Source: Alicyclobacillus fastidiosus
GTDB taxonomy: Bacteria; Bacillota; Bacilli; Alicyclobacillales; Alicyclobacillaceae
DNA length: 64,000 bases
Direction: 5' to 3'
Assembly: GCF_026651875.1 (NCBI RefSeq)
Contig: NZ_CP104067.1
Span: forward strand, 558,001 to 622,000
A model generated the notes under the pieces. The model was not told the DNA's origin. It did no database searches and saw only the letters and a program-made list of their open reading frames with translations. Both the position numbers and the translations under genes were made by a program. This document shows, piece after piece, positions 48,630 through 60,120 of this stretch; the stretch's first letter is position 1, and each line of letters starts with the position of its first letter.

Positions 48630-50266
48630 AGAGGTTGTCCGAAAAGCATCCGATTCGAGTAAATGTCTAGCCAAATACATGAATACAGGCTTCCTGATAT
48701 GGGATAAGTTTACTTGGTAATTTGGTGAATGCCTCCGTATGGGAACACATTGCCTGCTCACCCTTGAAAATGGGCGCACGAACCCCTTGTCAGTAACATT
48801 GGCTTTTGTTTATTTTCCAGGTTCTGCTTGCCTATGCAGCGATATCGAGTTTCAATTGCTCGGCCTGGACTGTATACATTTGTGTAATTCGCTCTATGTG
48901 GTCATCAGGCAGCATGGTCTCTCGAATGTGACCTATCCTCGCCTGCATGAGCTGGAATATATCCTGCATGGTGAAGAAGGACTGTACTCGTTTGTTTGTT
49001 CGTACAGGCACCTTCTTGTGTTTCATAACTGTTGTCAACTCATTGGACTCTTGCGCAAAGGACAGCTCAATCTGCCTTCTGAAATCAAGCATCTGGGCAT
49101 GCAGCATGGTGCCTTGTGGCACCGGGCCGTATGCAATCGGTTTGTCGTCAAAGGAAAATTCGAATTGCCTGCTGCATACCCCGGATAGCGGGCATGACTG
49201 GCATTTCTCTGAGTCCCCACGAAACCAGGAAGTGGCCGTTTTCCAGTCAAAGCCATCCCAAATCAGTCGTTCGCCTTGTTCGCACTCAGGTTGCCCATGT
49301 TCATTACATTCCTCTGGCATCACCATACCACTGCGAAACCCTGTAACCACAGCCATACTGTGTTTGTGGTATGCCTCCTTCTGGTCATCCGCATCTATGT
49401 AACCCATGTCGGCAACGAGATACTGAGTGCGCATTTCGTTAATCTGCCGGAGTTTCTCTATCAGTGGAAGCATCACTCGAATGTCGCCCACATTCGCAGG
49501 CTTAAGGATAGACAACAAGGCCACAGGTCCTTGAGATGTTCTTACTGCAATCGAGTGCTTCCGGTAACCAACGAAGAAACGGTTCTGGTTCACCTTGCTG
49601 CGCTGTGCCCCATAGGTGGCGTCCGGGTCAGAAAACGTTTTTTCACATGTGCAAACTGACTTAACCTCACAATCGCAGCGTTTTTTCTTGTATCCGTTGA
49701 CATTGGCGTAAATCGGACGAGAGTCAATAGCGGCGAGGGTGTCCTGGATGAATCCCTCCATGTGAATGGATTGACGTATAAACTCGTCACGAATTTGTTC
49801 GAATACGTCCGGCCCTACTTTGTTACGGAAGTCACTCAGGCTCTGGTGTGACGGAACCTTTGCTGGATTGGGTACACCGATGAAGCTGCGCCACGCCTGG
49901 TTCTTTGGGTCTCGCAACTGTTTGCACAATTGACGGAATGAGGTAATCTCCGGCCTAGTGAAATACAGATAGTGCATCCGGAAATAGGCGATTGGAGATG
50001 CGGGTCTGCGTCCTCTCTTGTCGTACAGGGGTCCGACGAGCAGGTCCAGGAATGAGTCGTCAATGTGATCTACGTAATCAACGAGTTCGGGGTCGAAGCC
50101 AAGCGTGTTATAATAGGCGTATGGAAGCAGGTCTAACTGCAAATCTATGGAAAAACGCACCTCCAGAACTGGAAAATTTGACGGCTGGATACCTTCAATT
50201 TTACCAGTTTTGCGGATCGGTGCGTTTTGCTATTTACTCAAAATTGCGGGCTTTTCGGACACGCTC
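48630..50266 (-). mobile_element. ISc (IS1182-like, 1637 bp) present only in right arm
   Basis: The uninterrupted site exists in the left arm (GGGATTATAAATGTC), so boundaries are exact: TATA is duplicated at 48626-48629 and 50267-50270. Ends AGAGGTTGTCCGAAAAGC and GAGCGTGTCCGAAAAGC are imperfect inverted repeats and share the TGTCCGA signature with ISa. The insertion is younger than the duplication. Confidence 0.96.
48832..50160 (-). CDS. DDE transposase of ISc
   Basis: 442 residues. N-terminal helical domain (RRPASPIAYFRMHYLYFTRP, RSFIGVPNPAKVPSHQSLSD), D in LAAIDSRPIYAN, a Cys cluster (CDCEVKSVCTCEK), D in LVADMGYIDADD, a second Cys group (CQSCPLSGVC) and E in FRRQIELSFAQ. Clearly of the IS1182 superfamily but only distantly similar to the ISa enzyme. 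GTG start. It seems complete. Confidence 0.88.
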   Translation of the reverse strand: MRFSIDLQLDLLPYAYYNTLGFDPELVDYVDHIDDSFLDLLVGPLYDKRGRRPASPIAYFRMHYLYFTRPEITSFRQLCKQLRDPKNQAWRSFIGVPNPAKVPSHQSLSDFRNKVGPDVFEQIRDEFIRQSIHMEGFIQDTLAAIDSRPIYANVNGYKKKRCDCEVKSVCTCEKTFSDPDATYGAQRSKVNQNRFFVGYRKHSIAVRTSQGPVALLSILKPANVGDIRVMLPLIEKLRQINEMRTQYLVADMGYIDADDQKEAYHKHSMAVVTGFRSGMVMPEECNEHGQPECEQGERLIWDGFDWKTATSWFRGDSEKCQSCPLSGVCSRQFEFSFDDKPIAYGPVPQGTMLHAQMLDFRRQIELSFAQESNELTTVMKHKKVPVRTNKRVQSFFTMQDIFQLMQARIGHIRETMLPDDHIERITQMYTVQAEQLKLDIAA

Positions 50267-50348
50267 TATAAATGTCTCTACCCTCATAAGTTGTTGATTC
50301 ACGTCGAAACAATATGACGCATCAATACTACTGAGGAGGATTTAACCG

Positions 50349-51014
50349 GTGAACAAAGTTCTGGGAAAAGTTATCGTGGGTTTCACAGCATCTGCAACTG
50401 TTGCGACAATGGGTCTTACATCGGCGTTTGCGGCAACAACATCGTTCGATAGCCAATACCAAACTAATTTGACAAAAGAACAGTCTCTACTGGCACAAGT
50501 CCCTTCTTCGTCGTCGAATACGACCGTTACCGACTTGCTATCCACTGTACAAAGCATCAACACTCAGGTATCTGCTTTGTACTCTGCTGAACAAGCGTTG
50601 TCCAACGCTAAGACGTCGATTCCTCAAGTACATACGGTGAGTGACACAGTAAAGAAACTTCAACTGAAGCGTGAGCAACTTCTTAAACAAGCTAATACAG
50701 ATTGGGATTTAGTTGGAAGATACGAACATCATTCGCATGAAAAGAACTTACTGCAAAAGGCTGTGGCGGAACACAATGGAATTGAAAAGCAATTGCAGGA
50801 AGTGAATCGTCAAATAACCGCATGCAATACCGATAATGGATGGAATACAGAATCCTACAATGGTGGATTAGAAGCCTTGCAGGACTCCATCTTGAAACTG
50901 CAGTCCTCTGCTATTCATTACACCGAAGAAGCAATCAATCTTGAAAAGTCAACAGCGCCAACGACAACGACTACTAGCACGAGTAATAACGTTACAGTTA
51001 CATCTATCAATTAA
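50349..51014 (+). CDS. secreted coiled-coil protein (right-arm copy)
   Basis: Identical 221-residue protein to 24538-25203. GTG start after AGGAGGATTTAACCG. ISc inserted about 80 bp upstream of this copy, which may separate it from its promoter. Confidence 0.8.
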   Translation: MNKVLGKVIVGFTASATVATMGLTSAFAATTSFDSQYQTNLTKEQSLLAQVPSSSSNTTVTDLLSTVQSINTQVSALYSAEQALSNAKTSIPQVHTVSDTVKKLQLKREQLLKQANTDWDLVGRYEHHSHEKNLLQKAVAEHNGIEKQLQEVNRQITACNTDNGWNTESYNGGLEALQDSILKLQSSAIHYTEEAINLEKSTAPTTTTTSTSNNVTVTSIN

Positions 51015-51026
51015 CGTAGCACTATT

Positions 51027-51048
51027 GCCGTCCCAGTCTAGGGACGGC
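51027..51048 (+). terminator. terminator (right-arm copy)
   Basis: GCCGTCCC/GGGACGGC stem followed by TTTCCTC, mirror of 24504-24525. Confidence 0.75.
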
Positions 51049-51163
51049 TTTCCTCTATCGTCTTATGAGACTCATCCTGCGGAAGGCATATCATTAATTC
51101 ATCAACACGCGCCCTAGTCAGTCGACGGCCGTTTGCTGTATAATATATCCGACACTTAAATAT

Positions 51164-51238
51164 TCCTCGATAGCTCAGCGGTAGAGCATCCGACTGTTAA
51201 TCGGAGGGTCGTAGGTTCGAATCCTACTCGGGGAGCCA
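51164..51238 (+). tRNA. tRNA-Asn (GTT), right-arm copy
   Basis: Same 75-nt sequence as 24314-24388 in the opposite orientation; upstream TATAAT box retained. Confidence 0.96.
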
Positions 51239-51244
51239 ATTTGA

Positions 51245-51318
51245 TGCCGAATGGTGTAATGGTAGCACGACTGACTCTGACTCAGTTAGTCTAGGTTCGA
51301 GTCCTAGTTCGGCAGCCA
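51245..51318 (+). tRNA. tRNA-Gln (CTG), right-arm copy
   Basis: Same 74-nt sequence as 24234-24307, 6 bp after tRNA-Asn. Confidence 0.95.
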
Positions 51319-51688
51319 ATAAGTTTAGATTATGCCGCTCCTACTTGGGGCGGTTTTTAGTTTCTCCAACTCCCTGTCAAACTCATATTGCGGCAGACTC
51401 AACATCCAGCCAATGTCGCTATAACGCTTTATCACCGGTGGTTTGTCAAAGGCGGACAACATGCGAGTTGTACAGCAAGGTAAACCGCTGAGACAGAAAC
51501 GTAGAGGGGAAAACACAGGCAAGTGCGGTTAGTATTAAGGTGCGCACGCGGCGAAATCAAGATCGTTATTGAACGGGGCTTAAGCCCCACAAGTTTGCGT
51601 GCTTATCCATGTATGGATATACATGGCGTCATACCGAATTCCAATATGACTAACGGTTTGTGCTGAAGATTGAGCTGGGTATCTGAAG
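51319..51688. other. gap with two palindromes (right-arm copy)
   Basis: Mirror of 23863-24233; the GGGGCTTAAGCCCC palindrome has one G/C fewer than the left arm. No gene. Confidence 0.45.
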
Positions 51689-52368
51689 TCATGTTTCTGA
51701 TGGAATTATAACTTGTTTAACACCGTTTATTTCTGCTACGACTTCGATGACTTTTTCTGTATTGGCCATCTGCTTTTGTACACGTAGATATAGCTCAATA
51801 TCAACTTGGTTTTTTCTTCATCCGTACGGTCAATAGAAATTTGCTCAATACTCAGCCCAAGTTGTTCTAACGCCGCACTGATTCTCCCAATAAGTCCTGG
51901 ACGGTCATTTGCCGTAATCATGATATGTTGAATATTCCGAATGAACCTGCGTTCCAAGGGCTTCAAGGCGACAAATCCGACCAGAACAAGGACTGTGCAG
52001 ATTGTTCCAAGAATGTATTGACCAGCACCCACTGCTAAGCCAATGCCTGCCGTTGCCCAAACCCCAGCGGCTGTAGTCAGACCCCGAATGGCATTCCGCT
52101 GAAATATAATCACTCCAGCGCCGAGAAAGCCGATGCCGCTTACCACTTGAGCAGCGATCCGACTCGGGTCCAAGACAATCGTATGATTGTCTATGACGTC
52201 CGTAAAGCCGTATTTAGATATGATCATCATCAATGCACTTCCTATAGCAACAACAAAATGCGTTCGTACGCCAGCTTGTTTATAGTGTACTTTCCGCTCG
52301 ACACCGATTGCTGCACCCAAAACTCCAGATAACAAGAGCCGTAAAATGAAGTCCCAATTTTGGTGCAT
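51689..52368 (-). pseudogene. MgtC/SapB family protein, frameshifted right-arm copy
   Basis: Matches 23182-23862 except for a six-A instead of seven-A run after DRTDEE, which shifts the frame and ends the protein at 210 residues with an unrelated tail. The membrane domain is untouched; the distal half of the ACT-like domain is lost. Confidence 0.88.
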
Positions 52369-52666
52369 AAAGCATCATCTCCCTAACGACTTTTGCGGAG
52401 CCAATTGGCAACTGCTATAGATATATAGTGCCTGATTTTGCTTCTCCGAATTAGATTTTTCAACATGAAGCAAAGAACTGTTGTACATATGGAGGCGACA
52501 ATTGAACAAGATCATCCATCGATTGGTCCATGGTTATTCAGTCCAATAACGGAAGCTGTAATGTCACTTAGTCATAATGAACGACACCGGTCCCATTTCG
52601 TACATCGTGGATTACACTGAATCTTAAGAAACCAGCGCAGAGCCACATACGAAAGAGCCGTTTACT

Positions 52667-53055
52667 ATGAAGACTATCACAAAGTTTGTTGGGATGAATG
52701 TGTCAAAGGAGAAAATAGCCGCTGCGGTTGCTATGAGCGTTGGTTAGATGGGCTGAATTGGGCGGATCGGCGGGAACAAGTCGTGTTCCAAGAGTATCGT
52801 CATCATTTACAGGAAATTGACGGACGAATCAGTCGACTAGAAGCAGCTATTCATCTGGAGGCGACGGAGAGCGAGCGTGCTCCGGTTATTCAGACGCTAC
52901 AAACGTTGCGCGGTGTAGCTGAGGTGGTAGCCACTTCGTTGGTCGCTGAGATTGGGGAGTTCAAGAGGTTCCGTAATCCAAGGCAATTAATGGCGTATGC
53001 AGGCTTGGTACCACGAGAGTACTCGAGTGGGTACAACCCATTGCATAAGATGTGA
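52667..53055 (+). pseudogene. IS110-family transposase relic (right-arm copy)
   Basis: Mirror of 22495-22883 with the same GMNVSK substitution, frame break and deletion, so the decay predates the duplication. Confidence 0.82.
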
Positions 53056-53633
53056 AAAACCAGAAAGAATGGTCACTGGTGGCGGATATCGATGAAAGGC
53101 TGGTTATTTCGATTGAGAAGGATGGGAAACGAATAGCGACTGAATCATCAGTTGTTGGGAAAAGGAAAATTGTGGTCGTGATCAACAACCAGTTCACGAA
53201 TTCACCCAATACCACACAAATTGCAAGTGGAGCTGGTCGAAACAGTGCTGCGGGGAGTAACGCTGCAATTGATTCTTCAAATACGCTTCAGCAACAAAGT
53301 GTCGGGGCGGCAGGAAGAGCTAGAAACCTAGGTATGAAGGGGAGTCAATCTGAGCCACACGACAAGCATGGAAACTGGAAAGACGACGAAGAACTTACGA
53401 TCGTCATAAACAACCAAATTAACAAGACAGGTAAACGAACATCATCCGCTACTCAAGTCGCAAGCGGTGGAGGTATCGACAGTGCAGGAGGCACTAATGC
53501 CGCTATTCAGAGTTCGAACACGAAACAACAACATGCTGTTGGTGGGGACAAATCGGGTCGCGCATTAAATAAAGGACAGAATAACAAACAAAAGGAAGTC
53601 CGTTCGCGGAAGAGTTCAACTTCGAGACGGTAA
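53052..53633 (+). CDS. low-complexity two-module protein (right-arm copy)
   Basis: Same 193-residue protein as 21917-22498, GTG start overlapping the end of the IS110 relic by four bases. Confidence 0.6.
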   Translation: MKNQKEWSLVADIDERLVISIEKDGKRIATESSVVGKRKIVVVINNQFTNSPNTTQIASGAGRNSAAGSNAAIDSSNTLQQQSVGAAGRARNLGMKGSQSEPHDKHGNWKDDEELTIVINNQINKTGKRTSSATQVASGGGIDSAGGTNAAIQSSNTKQQHAVGGDKSGRALNKGQNNKQKEVRSRKSSTSRR

Positions 53634-54073
53634 CCCGACGACCTCGCATCGGGATCGCGCTCTAAGCGTCAATATTCCAATGTAGAAAATTGACGGATCA
53701 CATCTCCTTATAGAAGTATTTACAGGTACTACCAATTCTGGTCGTGATGTTACTACGTAAGAGATAACAGTATGGACGTCCTGATTGGAGAATTTCGCAA
53801 GGTTGGGTTTTCTGAACTTGGAGCCCCGTTGCCGTCGGCTCACGGATCATAGCTAAGTAGCACGTATACATTAGAACATGCAAAAAGCCGACTCGCACAT
53901 TCTGGATCGGCTAGTTTTTCAATGGTTGCAGTTTGCGTATCGAGAATCCGTCCTCCGTGCGAACCAACGCCGCCAAGGGTTCTTGAGATTTGATGTCTAT
54001 AAACGCTGTTGCTTCAAACCGCATGAACATACAGCGACTGGGACCAGGTGTTATTGCACTGGGAAGGAGTGCG
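53634..54073. other. gap, no gene recognised (right-arm copy)
   Basis: Mirror of 21477-21916; only short frames without recognisable homology. Confidence 0.4.
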
Positions 54074-54479
54074 CTAAATCGGAAGAACCATGCTCAGTGT
54101 AACTTGAGTCATGACGAGAGTACCTGTAGGATTCACGTCTAGCGCGATAATGACCTCTTTTGTACTGAACCGGTTGACCAGGATCTTTTCCTCATTGTTT
54201 CTCAGCACGACCCGCTTTTGCGTGAGGCCGGAGTGAAGATAGACCACGTGCGGCATGACGGTGGCACCGATGACTCCGACCGCGAGCAAGAGGGCATTAT
54301 TGTTGCCAATCCACGGAACGACACTGTGATAAGCGATCTGGCCCCACAGCCGCGATAAAGGCGGGTCCTATGAATGGCAACAACGAGCGAATCCCCTTTT
54401 GCCGGGACAGGATCACGTCACGGGCGGCCATAACGGTCTTGTTTTCATAAATCGCATCCGTCGTAGACAAGCAATTCAC
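54074..54479 (-). pseudogene. NRAMP (mntH-like) relic (right-arm copy)
   Basis: Mirror of 21071-21476 with the same two internal deletions. Confidence 0.85.
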
Positions 54480-54499
54480 ATCCCCTTGATGTTTTAGAT

Positions 54500-54741
54500 G
54501 TTATAAACAATCGATTTAACGACGGAAAGTGTGATGCATACGGCGATTATGGGCAGGCAACGATGGACATCAATTATATGCCTGGTGCTGGGGCACTGTA
54601 CTGCATAGATTCACTAACGGGCGAGTTGTTGTTACCATTAACGAGGGATACCCAGATGGTATGTGTGTTGATGCAGAAGGGATGATTTGGGTTGCTCACT
54701 GGGGTGGTTCAAAAGTTACACGGGGAGAGATTACAAAATGA
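54500..54741 (+). pseudogene. SMP-30/gluconolactonase relic (right-arm copy)
   Basis: Mirror of 20809-21050: RFNDGKCDAYGDYGQATMDI and, in a shifted frame, [19 protein letters not shown]. Ends at the start codon of the YbjQ gene. Confidence 0.78.
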
Positions 54742-55058
54742 TTGTTGTTACAACTGAAAACATTCATGGGTATCAAATTGAAAAAGTGATTGGTCAAGTG
54801 TTTGGTGTGGTCGTTCGAAGTCGTGGACTCGCTGGCAATATCACCGCAGGCCTACGGAGTCTTGTTGGCGGGGAAATTAAAGAATACACAGAAATGTTGG
54901 AAGACGCTCGAAAAAATGCGATCGATCGGATGGTTCAAAATGCGCACGAAATGGGCGCCAATGCCATCGTCATGATGCGTTTTGATTCAAGTGAAGTTGG
55001 ACAAACCATGTCTGAAATCATTGCTTATGGCACAGCCGTTGTTGTGCGCAAGGGATGA
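54738..55058 (+). CDS. YbjQ/UPF0145 family protein (right-arm copy)
   Basis: Identical 106-residue protein to 20492-20812, ATG after GGGGAGAGATTACAA; coupled by a 4-base overlap to the next gene. Confidence 0.9.
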   Translation: MIVVTTENIHGYQIEKVIGQVFGVVVRSRGLAGNITAGLRSLVGGEIKEYTEMLEDARKNAIDRMVQNAHEMGANAIVMMRFDSSEVGQTMSEIIAYGTAVVVRKG

Positions 55059-55291
55059 TGTTGGTAAAGTTTATCGTATCGTATTACGTTTTAGACGTGT
55101 TATTGATTGCCGGTGCAATAGCATTCACTTGGTGGGCAAGGAAAAAACGACTAAGGTCAAAAATACAAAAGACGCCAACTGGCTTCATAAAAACCGACGA
55201 AATATTTGTTGATCCAACGACGGGGATTAAACAGCAGGTTTGGTTTAATCCCAAGACGGGACAAAGGTACTACGAAACGATAAACGAGTGA
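55055..55291 (+). CDS. small membrane protein (right-arm copy)
   Basis: Identical to 20259-20495: one transmembrane helix, basic ARKKRLRSK and a soluble tail of unknown role. Confidence 0.75.
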   Translation: MMLVKFIVSYYVLDVLLIAGAIAFTWWARKKRLRSKIQKTPTGFIKTDEIFVDPTTGIKQQVWFNPKTGQRYYETINE

Positions 55292-55508
55292 GTGAAAGGA
55301 GTGATTTATTGAGTCAGAGACCGATTATCTCTCTGTTAGCTAGTCTTCTGTCTTAGCAATTGTATTATAACTAATTAACTTCACAAAAAGGTAAAGTAAT
55401 TCTTTTCTTGATTCACATTTATGGGGTCCAAGGCAAGAAGAAATGAATGTAGTTGATGGAGAAACGCATATCCATAAAGGTGGAAAAAATATAATTTTCT
55501 GTGTATAA

Positions 55509-57185
55509 GTGCGGATAAGGCTGTGCATTACCGTAGAAGCTATGTTTCAGAAAGGATTTGATAACGTGGAAAGCTCGGGTAAGCACCAGTATGAAATTCA
55601 CAACATAAAATCTCCAGTTTTGCAAATGGTTATCATTATCCTTGGAGTATTTATGGCTATTTTGGACACTAGTATCGTAAATGTCGCGATACCAACCATG
55701 GAAAATGATTTAAATACAACCACAGCTCAAATTCAATGGGTGTTAACAGCATATATGTTGACCCTAGGAGTTCTGATTCCCATATCAGGGTGGTTAACAG
55801 ATCGATTTGGATCAAGACAGTTATTTTTGTTCTCTCTTGCAATTTTTACAATTGGATCCGCTTTATGTGGAATGTCATGGAATTTAAGTTCAATTTTATT
55901 TTTCAGAATTATTCAAGGTGTAGGTGGAGCCTTCATGCAGCCTGTTGCAATGTCCATGATTTATCGTATTTTCCCACCAGAGCGTCGAGGGACTATTATG
56001 GGTATATTTGGGATTGCGATGATGGTAGCTCCCGCCATTGGGCCAGTATTAAGTGGATACTTTGTTGATTATGCAAGTTGGAGATTGATTTTCTACATCA
56101 ATGTACCAATCGGGATCGCAGCAGTTTTGCTTGGTTATTTTTCGCTCTATGATTTTCCTCATGAACAAAAGGGCAAGTTAGATATTTGGGGTCTGGTCTT
56201 TTCGACAATTGGATTCTTTAGCCTGCTTTATGGTTTTAATGAGGTTTCTTCGGATGGATGGAAATCAAGTACTGTAGTTCTCTCTCTCATGATTGGGATT
56301 GTCTTTCTCGTGCTTTTTATAATCACAGAGTTAAAAGTTGAAAATCCAATGCTTAACCTTAGCGTGTTAAACAATTACATGTTCAGCATGAGTCTGGTTA
56401 TTAGCTCCATTATTTTCACAGCAATGTTTGTGGGGATTTTCTTACTACCACTATACCTCCAGGACATAATGGGATACACCGCAGTACGAACTGGCCTATT
56501 CATGACCCCGGCTGCACTGGCGACAGCAGTAATGATGCCAATCAGTGGGAAATTATTCGATAAAATTGGAGCTCGTCCCCTTGGGTTAATCGGGTTGTTG
56601 GTGATAACTCTCTCTACTTACGGATTTACTACGCTTGGATTACAAACAAGTTCGGCCCATATTCAATGGCTGTATATTATTAGAAGTATTGGCATGGGGA
56701 TGACAATGATGCCGATTATGACTGCTGGGATGAACACGGTACCTATTAAGTTAGTAAGCCAAGGCACCGCTATGACAAACACTGTGCGACAAGTTTCTTC
56801 ATCACTTGGAACAGCAATTTTAACCTCGTATATGACTACTCAGGCGACCTTACATACAACGCAGTTAGCATGGATGGTGAGTCCCACTACATACCAAGGA
56901 CAAAGTCTGCTTAAAATGCAGAATATGTTTGAATCTCAGGGGATGACCGCTGTCCAAGCGCTTAACGCTGCTCGTGAATTGATGTATGGCCTGATTTCTA
57001 ATCAAGGATATGTGCAAGGGATGAATGATACGTTTTTCGTATCTACTATTTTGTGCGCAATCGCTTGGGTAGGTATATGGTTTTATGCAAGTAAAAAAGA
57101 ACGGGCAATTCGTGAAGGGCGGCGTAGACCACAAAAGACGAAAAAGCAATCGGAAACTCTGCTATTAGGGCCCGGAAAACCGTAA
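55509..57185 (+). CDS. DHA2-family drug:H+ antiporter (right-arm copy)
   Basis: Same protein as 18365-20041; the preferred GTG start is at 55566 after GAAAGGATTTGATAAC. Two identical intact copies could raise expression of the exporter. Confidence 0.93.
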   Translation: MRIRLCITVEAMFQKGFDNVESSGKHQYEIHNIKSPVLQMVIIILGVFMAILDTSIVNVAIPTMENDLNTTTAQIQWVLTAYMLTLGVLIPISGWLTDRFGSRQLFLFSLAIFTIGSALCGMSWNLSSILFFRIIQGVGGAFMQPVAMSMIYRIFPPERRGTIMGIFGIAMMVAPAIGPVLSGYFVDYASWRLIFYINVPIGIAAVLLGYFSLYDFPHEQKGKLDIWGLVFSTIGFFSLLYGFNEVSSDGWKSSTVVLSLMIGIVFLVLFIITELKVENPMLNLSVLNNYMFSMSLVISSIIFTAMFVGIFLLPLYLQDIMGYTAVRTGLFMTPAALATAVMMPISGKLFDKIGARPLGLIGLLVITLSTYGFTTLGLQTSSAHIQWLYIIRSIGMGMTMMPIMTAGMNTVPIKLVSQGTAMTNTVRQVSSSLGTAILTSYMTTQATLHTTQLAWMVSPTTYQGQSLLKMQNMFESQGMTAVQALNAARELMYGLISNQGYVQGMNDTFFVSTILCAIAWVGIWFYASKKERAIREGRRRPQKTKKQSETLLLGPGKP

Positions 57186-57238
57186 TGCGCAAGAAGCCTC
57201 GTTGAAGTATAGTGCTGGCGGCGCAAGGGGATTTCCCT

Positions 57239-57575
57239 TTATGTCCCATTGGCTACAGCATTAGGATTTGTGGACGGAATGACCTGCTCAAGTCTCACGC
57301 AAATCGTTAAGACAGCGACGATAAAGAGTACACATCCAGCCAAGATAAAATAAATCTGGGTTCCAAAATGCTGACCCAGTATGCCTGCAAGCCCATCCCC
57401 TAATGGGATTGAAACCCATGCCGACAAACGAAATGCACTCGAACTACGCCCAAGCAACTGATCTGGAATCAACAGTTGACGCAGCGTGACCGACTGTACA
57501 TTCCAAGCCACTAATAATACACCAATGAAAATCTGAATCAGGAAAATCACGGATGGGTTCTTTGTGAATGACAGA
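57239..57575 (-). pseudogene. MFS transporter C-terminal fragment (right-arm copy)
   Basis: Mirror of 17975-18311, fused to the ArsR remnant in the same way. Confidence 0.7.
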
Positions 57576-58079
57576 ACAATTGGTGGGGTTAATCGAATAC
57601 ACACCATCTTCAACTTGAACCAATCCTACGGTGCGTAAGAGCGTAAGGTGATGGTGAACATTTGATTTGGTGGCGTTTAGCGTATTTGTAAGTTCACCAA
57701 GCGATTTTGCGGAATGACGGACAAGAGTAAGTAATCGAATCCGTTGAGCATCGCCAAGAGCTTTGTGAAGAGCAGCCACTTGCATCATCTGGGTTTGAGC
57801 GATGCCGCCAGGGAGAAACTCGTCTGCAACGGGGTAGTAATAAACGAGACAATGGGGTAGATAATTGACAATCGTAAACGGACGATATGCGGATTGTGGA
57901 ATCAGCCAAAGTGTATTCACTCCAGGATGCGGTTGAAGCGCGCTCCCCTTTGTGACCAAACGAATTAGCTCAGAGGATTTCACCCCATCCGCAATGTGCT
58001 CGTTATGTTGTTTATCTTGCTGAAGCGCAAGCATCGTATGGGGCATGTCGGGAAATAATTCCTTGTACCAACACGCCAA
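57576..58079 (-). pseudogene. ArsR-type regulator fragment (right-arm copy)
   Basis: Mirror of 17471-17974; same junction with the MFS fragment. Confidence 0.7.
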
Positions 58080-58230
58080 TAGGTTTTTGAGATCGATAGT
58101 TTAATAACCAACGGTTTTAAAAGGACGTCCGTTTTCAGGCAACCGTCCGTGCTTTAGGTGTGGATGCTGTCTCTTGTATTCGTTATACAAATTTTAGTGC
58201 GTATCCTGGATAATACATATTCAGAATGCT

Positions 58231-60120
58231 ATAGCCTCTCGGTATTGGATGGTTAGAAAATTACATGAACCAGATGAATTTCCAGAAATGAACTGGTAAC
58301 CATCGGCTTCATGGTTGTTCGGCAAGGTTCCTTGAAAAAGGGTATAGCAAACAAAGCGATGACGATGGGATTTTTAAAAAGTCATCGCTGGAGATGGTAT
58401 GATTGGGGTGTTCTCAAGCTGACAAGAGCATTGGCTTTAGGTCCAGGTTGCTCTCTTGGTACCAAGCGTCAATGTGTTGACACATTGCAATGCCATAGAC
58501 CCGGATGGTCCACATCATGGTGCTGCGATGCTTGGCGGCTTCGAGGTGGTAATCCTCTTTTGCTCGCTTGTTGCTGCGTTCGCAGGTGGTTCTGCGTTTG
58601 TAGATATTGGTCCACTCGTTGCTGTTGCGAGCGACGGGTGGAAACAAGCGGGGATTATCCTTGGTGTATGTGTGGACACATCTTCCGTAAGGTGAAACGG
58701 AGCATGGCGTGTCACATGTCACCACTCCCTTTACGACAAGCGGACAGTGATATTTGCGACGGGCTCTTGAGCTGTCGTATCCACGGTTTCTCATCTCCAG
58801 CCCTTTCTTGCAAATCGGAACCCCATTTCGAGAGATCATCATATCGTCTTTGTATTTCTTGTTGCCCGTGTTGCGCTGATTCATGTCGATGAACGGTGTA
58901 ATCTTTTGTGACCTTAGATACTCGTAAATCGCCATGGCATCATGTGCAGCGTCAAGAAGAACTCTGTCCCAGGTGTATTCTCGGAAGTATGCCTTGAACT
59001 CACGGGCACTCACGACCCAAGATGTGGCATCGTGTCGGGAAGCCCTTTGTAGCCTAGGGTAAATCGGTAGGTCGTAAGGGCTATCCGCAGCGACAAGGCT
59101 GTATAAGTGGTAGCCGAAGTAAAACTTATTTCGGTAGCTGTCCCAGCCCATGTCGCAGTCTGGTTGTGAGAACTGGCGATGACAGGAGCACTGATTTTTT
59201 CCCTGGTCACGACAGGAACAAATTCGCTTGCTACGAATCTGGGCTGCTGTTTGCACGGGCATACCGTCACCAGCGATGGACAGGGCATGTACATTTCCTA
59301 ACAAACCAAGTGAAGAGGAGACAGAGAGAAATTGTTGTTGGAAGAGGCGAAGCAGCACGTCAAAAGGCTGTGAACGAATGGCTGTACGTCTTTGCAATTG
59401 AGATATGAGTTTGGCAATTCTCTTTGGATTGGTAGTGGGCGCCTTTTCTCCCTTTTTTCCTCTCTTGGGTTTCTTTCGACTAAGTCTTCGCCTAGATGCA
59501 ATGTTGGGAGAAACGTGATTCCATAGCCGCCCAAAGAAATCGTAGAACGTACCTACGCCCGGGGTGTGACCATACTCAAAACCACTGAGGATAGCGTATA
59601 ACGGGCAGCGGCGGAGCTGGTTCACCCACTTCGTGATGGATGGTTCTCCAACCTCAAGCATGAGAAGGTAGGAACGGAGTAGGTTCGCAGGGTCAATGGA
59701 TTGGGGACCACGACACGAGTAAGTACCTTTGACGCACTGGAAGGTGTCAGAGAGATCTGTGACCCAAAATTTTGCTACGAGCGCCCAGTCTTTGGCGATG
59801 AACAACAGTGAGCCATTCGAGTAGTGCAGGCGAAGACGTTCCTCAATGAACGATTGATACTGTTGGTGAGACCGAAGGATAGGTAACATAACACAACCCC
59901 AATATGGATGAGATAGGACGGCTAAGCCCTTCTCGGTGATTATTGGGATGATTCCAAAAAGTCAAGTGTTATTTGATGTTCCAGCATAATTTGTTCCGAA
60001 TTCGTATTTGAATTTCCAATTCAGTACCCTCGGCATATGGAGGGAACGTGGGGGCAAATGAAAATCTCTCTAGGTCCAAAACCTTGAGAGACCAATAAAA
60101 ACCAAATGCCGAGAGGCTAT
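58231..60120 (-). mobile_element. ISb copy 2 (1890 bp) with TGCT target duplication
   Basis: Defined exactly by comparison with the empty site in the left arm. Ends ATAGCCTCTCGG on both sides, 4-bp direct repeat TGCT. Differs from copy 1 by at least two substitutions. Confidence 0.96.
58414..59889 (-). CDS. DDE transposase of ISb (copy 2)
   Basis: 491 residues, same as the enzyme at 10947-12422 except N for D in LEMRNRGYD and a silent change nearby. Complete, ATG start. Confidence 0.85.
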   Translation of the reverse strand: MLPILRSHQQYQSFIEERLRLHYSNGSLLFIAKDWALVAKFWVTDLSDTFQCVKGTYSCRGPQSIDPANLLRSYLLMLEVGEPSITKWVNQLRRCPLYAILSGFEYGHTPGVGTFYDFFGRLWNHVSPNIASRRRLSRKKPKRGKKGEKAPTTNPKRIAKLISQLQRRTAIRSQPFDVLLRLFQQQFLSVSSSLGLLGNVHALSIAGDGMPVQTAAQIRSKRICSCRDQGKNQCSCHRQFSQPDCDMGWDSYRNKFYFGYHLYSLVAADSPYDLPIYPRLQRASRHDATSWVVSAREFKAYFREYTWDRVLLDAAHDAMAIYEYLRSQKITPFIDMNQRNTGNKKYKDDMMISRNGVPICKKGLEMRNRGYDSSRARRKYHCPLVVKGVVTCDTPCSVSPYGRCVHTYTKDNPRLFPPVARNSNEWTNIYKRRTTCERSNKRAKEDYHLEAAKHRSTMMWTIRVYGIAMCQHIDAWYQESNLDLKPMLLSA